Shown here piece by piece: positions 38,001 through 50,000 of a stretch of DNA of 64,000 bases. The notes below the pieces were generated by a model that ran no database searches, was not told the origin of the DNA, and saw nothing but the letters and a program-made list of their open reading frames with translations. Location of the stretch: assembly GCA_022829145.1 (NCBI GenBank), contig CM040763.1:112842-176841 (forward strand), in the 5' to 3' direction. Position 1 is the stretch's first letter. Every line of letters starts with the position of its first letter. The DNA comes from Albula goreensis (Eukaryota; Chordata; Actinopteri; Albuliformes; Albulidae). Position numbers and translations under genes: made by a program.

Positions 38001-41000
38001 GTTCGCCTCACTTTAATCCCAACTAAACACCTGTAATGTTCTGTTGTGCAAACTCTGCTGGCTAATGCTGTGAATTTGTACTGTGTGAGGGCCTTACTGC
38101 AGGACGGCACGGTAGCATTAAGCACATGCAGCATCGCTGCTGATTCACCAGCCTTACTCCTGCTACTCCTGGCACTCCATGCATTAAGTATTTGCACTGC
38201 AACAAGATTTTTTCAATTGAAATATTACTTTGGAAATATTTCCACTGAAATGCTTTACCCCCACTCCCCCAATATTATTCTTCCAATATTATTTCTTTTC
38301 TCACAATATTATTTTGGTTTATTTTGTACTGTGCATCTTTGTGTTTGTTGTGTGCTGTGTTTGGTTTGAGGTTAGGCCGCACCCATGCAGAGCGCCAGGA
38401 GGCTGTGAGAGCGTGGGTGGAGTCACTGTCTGGAGGTAGCCCCACCCTCCTCCCTGTGCCATGTGACCATATCCACCGCCTCGCTTGCCTGCTTTCCTTA
38501 GTATGGCCGCACACATCTGCATGCCACGTTGCCATGGCAGCAAACACCTGCTCGCCAAATTGCCATGGCAGCACACAGTTGTATGCCACGTTTCCATGGT
38601 GTCAGAACTCCTGCAGGAGAGATGCAAGTCTGTCCAAGCACCCAGAGGACCCTAACCCTAACCCTGACCCGTCTCCACACCACCTCAGCTTGCATTCCTC
38701 CATAGCTAGTGCACCTCTGCTTCTCACATTCCACTGCCTGTCAACCCGTAAAGTTCGTCAGTCTCAATGCTGTCTAGCGGCCACTCCTGGTTATTGGAGC
38801 TGAGAAATTTGCATCTGAAACACTGGTGTATGTGTCTGAATGGACAAACTGTGTGCATGTAGCTGACAACTCATGTCAATATCACCCGCATTTAAGCATG
38901 GAGGTTGCTGTGCTTCATATGCATAGTACATTTCTTTATGTTGGTTACTAAATGTGCATGTTATGCCATGTTGACGTTGTATTTAGAACGTTGTGCACTT
39001 TGTGATGGAAGACTGATATTTTTTCAAAAATGTGTATTTGAATGAGATCAATGAGAGATTTTCTCTTCATGAATCATTTTTAGGATGTTAAAAATGTTCT
39101 TTCCAACACACTCTTTACTCCATAAAGCAGAAGAGAGGCCTGAGTAGAGCAGTATATATCAGCACAGGACTGAGACAGACTAACCCTAACCATAACCCTG
39201 ACTGATACAGACACACTTACACGCTGATTGGTATCCTAGATTAGCACAGGACTGATACAGACACACTTACACGCTGATTGGTATCCTAGATTAGCACAGG
39301 ACTGATACAGACACACTTACACGCTGATTGGTATCCTAGAGCTCTGTGAGGAGGAGGAGGAAGATGGGGATCCTGGAGGACTTAATCTGGAAATTGGCAC
39401 CGAGCTTGATGAAGGTTAGCGTGCGTGTGTGCATGTGTGAGAGAGAGAGAGTCTGCATGCATACCTTCTATGTTTGATTTGTGCACATATAACATCTTTG
39501 TTGTCCATTGCAGAGAACATTCCCTCTGATGTAGAAGCAGAGCTGAAGCCCTCGGCAGCCAGTGAGAGGCAAACCCAGAGACCCGGTAGTGCTTCTGCCC
39601 CCTACATGTGACACACAGTACAACAGGAGAGTCAGTAACTATTTTACACTCTACAGGTCACACATAGTTCTGCAGGAGAGCCAGTGACTATATATACTGT
39701 TTATTGAAGGAGAGGTATAAATCTCAATGGCTGCGTGCAGTCTTTATGCTAAACTCCAGCTGTTTTCATTTATGGCCTCAGTTTGTTATTCTCTCTGTCA
39801 TTGTTAGATTTATGCCACAACCCAGGACCCTCATGTATATGCTATGATATGCCACCTAATGCTTTTGATTCATTTTTATTTTCAGTGAAATCCTCTGTCA
39901 GTCCACAGCAGTCGCTTGGTGAGGATGTGTTATCACCAGCCAAGGATGTTCATCAGGTAGAGGTTTGTACTGAGTTCACAGTGTGGGCTCTCATATTTGG
40001 CCAAAGAACAGGTTATAGAGTCATTCTTTTGGATTGGTTTTGCTGGATTTGTGCTTGTTTATTTATGCTTGTTTATATGCTTGTGTTTTTGCATCGTTAA
40101 CATGCTCATACACTCAGTATTGTATGCGTTAGAAACAGTGCTGCCTGTGTGTGTTGCAGGCCTCTGTAGCATCTCCACCTCCTTACCTGCTCAGATCTGG
40201 CCTGCGTTTTTTCCCTGAGCCGTTTCCTCCAGATGAAGCAAAAACACAGCAGACCCCTGAAAGTCCAGATGCAAAGAGCCCTCGTACCCCTAAACCCTCT
40301 GGCTCCCCCCAACACTCCCCCCATACCCCCACACACCTGCAGCCCAGTCACCTGCCAGATAGCGTACATCTAGACACGCCCACCAGCATCTCCATCTGCC
40401 TCCCCCTGCCCAGTGGTGAGCCTGCCCCGCCCCTTCCCCCTGCCACGCCCTCCAGGGCTCCACCCGCACCTCCATCCATGCCACTGCTTCCCCCTGCCAC
40501 GCCCTCCAGGGCTCCGCCTGCACCTCCATCCACGCCACTGCTTCCCCCTGCCACGCCCTCCAGGGCTCCGTCTGCACCTCCATCCACGCCACTGCTTCCC
40601 CCTGCCACGCCCTCCAGGGCTCCGCCCGCACCTCCATCCACGCCACTGCTTCCCCCTGCCACGCCCTCCAGGGCTCCGTCCGCACCTCCATCCACGCCAC
40701 TGCTTCCCCCTGCCACGCCCTCCAGGGCTCCGCCTGCACCTCCATCCACGCCACTGCTTCCCCCTGCCACGCCCTCCTCACCAAAGCAGGGATGCAGCAG
40801 CAGCTCAGGGCCAGGGCTGATAAACGATGGCTACACTCCGGACTCCACACTGCTAACCCCGCCCTCCAGCCCACCACCCCCACCCCCACCCAATGAGGAG
40901 CCTGCCTCCCTGTGCTGCAAGAAACACTCCATCTCCCAGGAAGCTGTGCCTGCGGCCACACCTACCCCTGTGCTGGAGCCCAAAGTGGCCCCCCGTCCTA

Positions 41001-44000
41001 CTGGGGGGCTCTGCCGACGGGACGCTGTCCGCATGCGTCACCAAGACAAGCGGCCATCTTTCATGGACAGCGTGGATGACATCCCCTACGCCGATGATGA
41101 GGAGGATAACTGGGAGGAGTGCACACCTGAGCTCTCACCTAGAACAAGCCAATTAGAGCCCACCGCCCTGCCCAGAACCAGACAATTAGAGCCCACCGCC
41201 CTACCCAGAACCAGCCAACCAGAGCCCACCGCTCTGCCCAGAACCAGCCAACCAGAGCCCACCACCCTACCCAGAACCAGCCATCCAAAGCCCACCGCCC
41301 TGCCCAGAATCAGTCGACCAGAGCTATCCCCCCTGCCCAGAACCAGCCAAACAGAGCTCTCCCCCCTGACCCGAGCCAGGCAACCAGAGCTCTCCGCCCT
41401 GCCCAGAACCAGCCAAACAGAGCTCTCCCCTCTACCGAGAACTAGCCACACCACATGGGACACACCACCCTGCCTACCCCTGAATGGTCTTCCCAGAGTT
41501 CTTGCAGTTGGGGGGCGGAAGGGCGTGACGGAAGTTACAGCACAGGTACGGTTGGTGGCAGAGGAGCGCTTGCGTGAACGTGAGAAGTCCATAAAGAGCC
41601 AGGCACTGAAGGACGCTATGGCCCGCCAGCTCTCGCGTATGAAGGAGGCTAACACCTCCAGCATGCCTGGTGCAGCAGCCGCCGCCATGGACTCTGGGAA
41701 GGCCAATGCTCTGCTGGTGCCTGGCTCAGACCCGGAGACACACAAGCAGGGAGAGCTGCAGCTGCCCGACGAGGTGTTCACCACTGAAGGAGACGGGCAC
41801 AGCGCAGAGGGCTCAGGCGGGCGCAGAGCGGAGGGCTCAGGCGGGCGCAGCGCGGAGGGCTCAGGCGGGCGCAGCGCGGAGGGCTCAGGCGGGCGCAGCG
41901 CGGAGGGCTCATGCACCTCGTCTGGGAGCTCGGCAGGCCACAGAAATAAAAAGAGTAGCTCGCTCTTTTCCCCACGCAAATCCAAGAAGGAGAAGAAGGC
42001 CGAAAACGAGCTGGGCGATGACCCACCTAAACACAAGTCCCTCTGGAAGACTGTGTTCTCCGGGCACAGGAAGGACAAGAAGAAGGAGGAGTCACAATCC
42101 AGCTCTCTCACTGGCTCGGGCGCCGTCGACACTGTGGAGAGGAGAACCTCGCCTCGCAGCAGGTCCTCCGGTGAGATCTGGCAGGCACATGGGCACGCCT
42201 TTCCTGTGTGTGTGATTAATGTGTGTGTGTTTAATAATAATTACTTTATTATAAAAAAACTTTAATAATAAAACTTTATTTATCACCTTTCAGGCATGTC
42301 ACACAGTTTCATAAACTGTTTCATAAAATTAATTTAAATTTAATTAAAATCTCTGAGTGGCTTAGGGGTAAAACAGTCGCCTGGGAGCCCTGAGTTTGGG
42401 TGTTCAAATCCCAGCCTTACCGGTACCAGTTATGGACTGAGGCCTTGCATTGGCAGTAGTTGGGCCTCGCTGGGAATGGTAGGGGTGTAAGCCAATATGA
42501 TCCCTCTCTAGAGAACAAAAGGTGCACAAATCGAACATAATCTGACTGTAATCAGTGTGGTTGGCATGGATTGGCAGGGGCTGGTTGGCATGGGTCGGCA
42601 GGGGCTGGTTGGCATGAGGTGGAGGAATCGTGTCATGGTTGCTGCAATGGGCTAAAAAGTTTGGCCAACTTCAGTGTGGGGAAAAAAGACTCAAGTGAAT
42701 TGTCTGTTGTGTGTTTCCTGTGTGTTCCCTGCTGCAGACCTGCAGCTGCAGAGGAGGCCAAGTCTGTCAGAGGACTCTGATCTCTCCTATGACGATTTAC
42801 TGCAGCACTCTGCCCAGAAATCCAAGGGAGATGTAAGTCTCACAATGAAGTTTAAAAAACATGCACACACTCATACTCACTCCTCACACACTCCAACATA
42901 CCTGTACACAAACACTCACTGCTAACCCACATGCACTTCTCACTTTAATGCTGGCGTCCTCTCAATGCACAGGTATCCATGCTAATTCAGAAATTCTGCC
43001 AGCACAGTCCTGTGTTCAGTGTGCTCTGCCCTTACACCTCGCTGAGAAACAGTCTCTTAACTGCTTTTCCTCAGCTCAGTTTGAATGGTCATCACTGTGT
43101 TCTGTCATGTGAAAGTGTTGTAGTCTCTGGTGCAGCCCATGGTTATAGCAGGTGTACATTTTCTTCATGATTTCACACTTCTAGCTTCGTCTTGATCTTC
43201 GTATCTTTGACCTGGTATCAGACGTTCAAAAGGACACAATAAAGGAGGAGGAGGTGGAGGTATTGAAACAGAACAGTGGGATGAAGGCTTTTGTGTTTCA
43301 AACAGGAAATAAACATAACATAACATGGAAAGCTTTAAAATATACCAAGTGAAGATTTTGCAGGTTTAGTGTGTTAAACTGTAAGCATATGAAGAAGCAC
43401 TCTGGATTCCCTCTGCTCCAGTCCAGTGTGTTTATTGTTTTCCAGGAAGAAACACAAAAACCCTGTCCCCTCTCCTCTCTTTCTGAGGAGCTCAGAGCCT
43501 TGGGCATGAATTCCTTATCATACCACTCCAAACAAGAATTTTACAGAGTTGGATATCGTGTGAATAGGGCACAATTTTGCTGCAGGACATGTAGCTGCAT
43601 TTAAATGGGTACTGTTAAAGTAGTAGCATCACTCTTTTACTTACTGCTTCACAGGAGTGTTATAAAGCCCCACTCTGCTACACACTGCTTCACAGGAGTG
43701 TTATAAAGCCCCACTCTGCTACATACTGCTTCACAGGAGTGTTATAAAGCCCCACTCTGCTACACACTGCTTCACAGGAGTGTCATAAAGCCCCACTCTG
43801 CTACATACTGCTTCACAGGAGTGTTATAAAGCCCCACTCTGCTAAATACTGCTTCACAAGAGTGTCATAAAGCCCCACTCTGCTACATACTGCTTCACAG
43901 GAGTGTTATAAAGCCCCACTCTGCTACATACTGCTTCACAGGAGTGTCATAAAGCCCCACTCTGCTACATACTGCTTCACAAGAGTGTCATAAAGCCCCA

Positions 44001-47000
44001 CTCTGCTACATACTGCTTCACAAGAGTGTCATAAAGCCCCACTCTGTTACATACTGCTTCACAGGAGTGTCATAAAGCCCCACTCTGCTACATACTGCTT
44101 CACAGGAGTGTTATAAAGCCCCACTCTGCTACATACTGCTTCACAGGAGTGTCATAAAGCCCCACTCTGCTACATACTGCTTCACAAGAGTGTCATAAAG
44201 CCCCACTCTGCTACATACTGCTTCACAAGAGTGTCATAAAGCCCCACTCTGTTTCATACTGCTTCACAGGAGTGTCATAAAGCCCCACTCTGCTACATAC
44301 TGCTTCACAGGAGTGTTATAAAGCCCCACTCTGCTACATACTGCTTCACAGGAGTGTCATAAAGCCCCACTCTGCTACATACTGCTTCACAGGAGTGTCA
44401 TAAAGCCCCACTCTGTTACATACTGCTTCACAGGAGTGTTATAAAGTGTTATAAAGCCCCACTCTGCTACATACTGCTTCACAGGAGTGTCATAAAGTGT
44501 TATAAAGCCCCACTCTATGAGATACAGTTTCATGCCTGTAGGACTCCGACTCTCAGAGAGGGACAGCACAGAATTGTGTTTGGTAGTTTGTAGAGAAATA
44601 AGTCTGAGGAGTTTAGGTTGTGTTGTGTGTTACTGTGTTCAACATAGCTTTCCTGGTATTTATGTTGGTTCAGCCTGATGTTCAGCACTTATATTGTCAG
44701 ATGTTTCAGAATTGTATGCTTTTTATTGTGGTATAAAGCTTTATTTTATTGGGTTTATTTATATGAAAACTTGTTTAAGGCAAAATCTTGACACATTTTA
44801 AACTTGTGCCTCCACCTTTGATTCATTTTATTAATTCTACCTTGCACCTCATTGGCAGTATAATGGTCTTACCCTGTGAAGTCGCCAGGGCCATGCAACA
44901 CCCTCAGTCTCTGAAACTTTTACAGGTGGCACATAGTGATTTTAAAGCTGATGCTTATTATGGCTCAGATATGGATCATATTTGGTCATAATAGTAATAA
45001 TCAGAAGAATCCAAAACAACCAATGATTTCCAATCAAGCCCCTGACACCCAAACTAAACATTTATTAAAAACAGTGCATTATACCAATTATCTCTTAAGT
45101 GTTGTAACAAGCTCATCTTCTCTAGTTAAGTTCTTAGACCATTGGTGGTTGCTATGGAGAAAAGTGGAGTATTTAGTTTTTCCAATCCAAAGATATTCAT
45201 GTTCAAAAATGATATAAAACATGTGACGAAGATGGCCATTTTTGCTGAGTGAATGTGTGTGTTGCATTGAGGTCTTGCTGGTGACTGTAAGAAACATTTG
45301 TGCTGCCTGGAATAATGTTTCAGTGTATCATGTAATCACACTGTTTGTTATCCCTGTTTTTTTTGTCTTACTTTTTTTCTTCCCAAGTCTGTTTATGTCC
45401 CTCACGCGCTGGCGTTCAAGAGGGCGTATGCTGTGAAGGTAGAGTGAACAAAAGCGCCGTCTCATCCACAGCAGTGTCCTCCCTCTGTCTGTATGACTAA
45501 CCTCACATGCCACCTCTCTGCTGGAGTCTACCTGTCTCACTCCATGCCACCTGTCTGCTGGAGTCTACCTGTCTCACTCCATGCCACCTGTCTGCTGGAG
45601 GCTACCTGTCTCACTCCATGCCACCTGTCTGCTGGAGTCTACCTGTCTCACTCCATGCCACCTCTCTGCTGGGGGCTTCCTGTCTCACTCCATGACACCT
45701 CTCTGCTGGGGGCTACCTGTCTCACTCCATGCCACCTTTCTGCTGGGGGCTACCTGTCTACTCCATGACACCTCCAACGCTGCAGTAGCTTTCTGCCTCT
45801 CTGTTCTTACACACATACATGCACACACATGTCCTAAAGCACAACTGTGGGTTTGGGCTGGATCCATGTGGTTTTCTCTATTACATCTTCCACTTAGCCT
45901 GTCTTTCCTATCATTTCCCAGCTGCTAAACAGGACTGAGCAACCTGCTGTATGAGAGCAAAAGCCCAAAGCCTGGAGCCTGTGCCAGGACAGCCACATGA
46001 TAAGCAGCTGAATTCTCTGGCAGTGTCTGCTGTAAGCTAGAACCAGCACCACAGTCAGTGAGCCTCCCACTAATTAGTTATCACAACGTTTTGATTTGAG
46101 TCTTTTCTGGCTCTCATACAGCAGGAGGTCAGTAGACCTGTGTTCAGTATTTACTGATTTAGTCTGTAAAAGTACTGATGCAGTCATTTATTAGAAATAC
46201 AGAAACTTGTTGGATGTTGAAAATTATGTAATTGTGTAAATGTAACTGTGTGGTGCTTGTGAGGGGTGCTGTGTGTTTTTAAGCACTGCTGGATTCCTCT
46301 ATGTATTAGATGAAACAGAAGCCCCCTCCTCATTCCAGTCTCTGTATCCTGTGTTGATTGACATGTCTGTCATTGTGTAGAAATGAAGGATTGGAGAAGA
46401 ATGCCCTGTAATTTTGATTCAAAATACAATTTTTTTTCTTAAAAGTTTACCCTCTTACAGCAGCGTGCTGTGTGTGTTGACTTAGCTGTTAGCAGAGCCC
46501 TGTGTGTGTTATAGGAAACCCCCTCACAGCTGTGTGCTGTGTGTGTTGAGTTGGCTGTTAAAGCCCCTCAGAGCCCTGTGTGTGTTACAGCTGTGTGTGT
46601 TGAGTTAGCTGTTAGCAGAGCCCTGTGTGTGTTATAGGAAACCCCCTTGGCTGCTTTAGCAGAGCCCTGTGTGTGTTATAGGAAACCCCCTCACAGCAGT
46701 GTGCTGTGTGTGTTGAGTTAGCTGTTAGCAGAGCCCTGTGTGTGTTATAGGAAACCCCCTGACAGCAGCGTTCTGTGTGTGTTGAGTTAGCTGTTAGCAG
46801 AGCCCTGTGTGTTAGCCCCTCAGCAGCCTGTGTGTGTTGAGTTAGCTGTTAGTGTGTGTTATAGGAAACCCCCTCACAGCAGTGTGCTGTGTGTGTTGAA
46901 TTAGCTGTTAGCAGAGCCCTGTGTGTGTTATAGGAAACCCCCTCACAGCAGTGTGCTGTGTGTGTTGAGTTAGCTGTTAGCAGAGCCCTGTGTGTGTTAT

Positions 47001-50000
47001 AGGAAACCCCCTCACAGCAGTGTGCTGTGTGTGTTGAGTTAGCTGTTAGCAGAGCCCTGTGTGTGTTATAGGAAACCCCCTCACAGCAGTGTGCTGTGTG
47101 TGTTGAGTTAGCTGTTAGCAGAGCCCTGTGTGTTTTATAGGAAACCCTCTCAGAGGGTTTTACAGATGCCCACAGCCTGCCAGGCCGCGGGCACAGTTGG
47201 CATCCACAGGGCATAGAGATGTTGGGGCCAATAAGGCGCTCACCTGGGGCCAATTTCTCATTCTCTCCCTCATAGAAAAAAGCTGTGAGAAAAAAAAAGC
47301 GTGGGTCATCGCTCGTGACCTCGCGGGAGTCCTCGTGCCCAACGGAGGTGATTGGAGTGTTGGTGGCTGTGAAAGAGGCCTCTAGTCTAAGTGTCTCTGA
47401 AACGCTATTTCAGAAAGCGTACACGGAGGAAGAGCTGAATGCCAAGCTGACACGGAGAGTGCAGAAAGCCGCCCGCCGACAGGCCAAACAGGAAGAGCTC
47501 AAGAGACTGCACCGAGCCCAGGTAAGTGACCAATGGGAAAGGTTTTTATTACACAAAGCCTATGTAAGTGACCAATGGGAAGGGGTGTACTACACAGTGA
47601 ATCTGTATGATATAGTCCAGGATGTCTTAAAATAATCTAGATACAGGTATTGTTTGTACGGTGGTGTGTGAATGTAGTTGAGTTGTGGTAACTGTTTTGT
47701 AGAATGTGAATTTTGGTGATATGTGAGTAGTGTGTTTTGTTTATGAGTAGCGTGTGAGTGTTGTGTGTTTAGTTTGTGATTAGTGTGTGAGCAGCATGTG
47801 TGTGGTGTGTTTTGTTTATGAGTAGCGTGTGAGTGTTGTGTGTTTAGTTTGTGATTAGTGTGAGCAGCATGTGTGTGGTGTGTTTTGTTTATGAGTAGCG
47901 TGTGAGTGTTGTGTGTTTAGTTTGTGATTAGTGTGTGCGTAGCATGTGTGTGGTGTGTTTTGTTTATGAGTAGCGTGTGAGTGTTGTGTGTTTGTGATTA
48001 GTGTGTGCGTAGCATGTGTGTGGTGTGTGCAGTGTGCGAGTAACTCTGCCGTCTCCTCAGATTATCCAGAGGCAGCTGGAGCAGGTGGAGGAGAAGCAGC
48101 GGCAGCTGGAGGAGCGCGGTGTGGCTGTGGAGAAAGCCCTGCGAGGGGAAGCAGGTACCCACTCTCCCTGGCCTCTGTGTGCTAGCTGGTCTGCTAGCTG
48201 TGCAAGCAGCTACAGACTGTCATTTATACAGCAGAATACAGATTCTAGAAATGGTCATAAAACACTTTTTTAATTTTTTCTCCTGATCATCTAACGTTAT
48301 TCAAATGGGGAACCACATTCTAATTTCTCCACATACCCCAGTGTGTTTACTCAGGAAAGGTCTGTGTACTGATACGGTCTGTAGCGTGTAGAGGTCTGTG
48401 TGCTGGTACAGTCTGTAGTCTGTGTGCTGGTACAAACAGTCTGTAGCGTGTAGAGGTCTGTGTACTGATACGGTCTGTAGTGTGTAGAGGTCTCTGTGTA
48501 GAGGTCTGATACAGTCTGTAGGTCTGTACTGAAACAGTCTGTGTAGAGGTCTGTGTACTGATACGGTCTGTAGTGTGTAGAGGTCTGTGTACTGATACAG
48601 TCTGTAGCGTGTAGAGGTCTGTGTGCTGATACGGTCTGTAGCGTGTAGAGGTCTGTGTACTGAAACAGTCTGTAGCGTGTAGAGGTCTGTGTACTGAAAC
48701 AGTCTGTAGCGTGTAGAGGTCTGTGTACTGATACGGTCTGTAGTGTGTAGAGGTCTGTGTACTGATAGAGGTCTGTGTACTGAAACAGTCGTGTAGAGGT
48801 CTGTGTCTGTAGCTGAGGTACGGTCTGTAGTGTGTAGAGGTCTGTGTACTGATACTGTCTGTAGAGGTCTGTGTACGGTCTGTAGGAGGTCTGTGTGCTG
48901 GTACAGTCTGTAGCGTGTAGAGGTCTGTGTACTGATACGGTCTGTAGTGTGTAGAGGTCTGTGTACTGTAGAGGTCTGTGTAAACAGTCTGTAGCGTGTA
49001 GAGGTCTGTGTACTGATACGGTCTGTAGTGTGTAGAGGTCTGTGTACTGATACGGTCTGTAGTGTGTAGAGGTCTGTGTACTGATACGGTCTGTAGCGTG
49101 TAGAGGTCTGTGTGCTGATACAGTCTGTAGTGTGTAGAGGTCTGTGTACTGATACAATGTCCAGTTTGTTGCATGGAACACCAGCATGTTTTCTTCTTCC
49201 TCCTGTTCTTCTTCTTCTTGCTCTTGCAAATGGCTGGTTGTTGACCAGGCCTCTGTGCAGTAACCCTTACCAATTTGTCCTTATTGTAGACTATTGGGGA
49301 GATTCTAATTACAGTGAAATCTTGGACTTACATCTGGGGGGTATGTATTTCAAACCTGCTGCTTAAGACTAACAGCAAAACCCTTGACCTTCCTTCCTGT
49401 TCCCTTTGCATCTCACTCAAATGTAGAGGCAGTCTTTTGTAACACTGTCCTGGTGTAGCACCATGTTTTCCTTTGTTGATACAAGATTCTCCACCCTTTC
49501 TGTTTTGACTCGCATCTCGAAGTAACTGGAATAGTACAATGTAACTTTCACAGTTGTGCCCCGTGAAAGTACATTCTTCTTTTGCATTAAGAAAGAAAAT
49601 CTCTTGCATTGTGTTAATTTAAAATTTAATATGTAGTTACTGTCATAGAAATATTGTGTGTTTTAAAAGTTTTGGCAATTGCAAAATTTGGAACCACTGT
49701 GAATTGAAATCCTGTCACATTACAAGGTAAAGAGAAGTTGACAATAATGGAGCCACATTCCCCCGGGTTAGACCAGCTTTACATTAAAATAGTCTGAATT
49801 GTGCTCTGAGATCCATGTGATGTAGCTATCGTCAGTGGTCATTGGGGGAATGCTGAAGCTGCTGTGTGTTTCTTGTGTGTTTCGTTGAGTTGCTTAGTGA
49901 GCCGGAGTAGACTGAGTCGTTTGGGGGGCTAATGTAGATGTGTGTTCTCATCTCTCACTATGAGTCTCATATGAGGTGGCAGTATGAGTGAGTGTGTGTG

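Noticed and set aside
40290-42132. Long minus-strand frames opposite exon 29
   Set aside because: Shadows of the GC-rich repetitive coding exon; the plus strand has conserved MICAL3 blocks and splice sites.
42351-42425. Functional tRNA gene
   Set aside because: A- and B-box-like motifs exist but the cloverleaf is degenerate and a SINE body follows.
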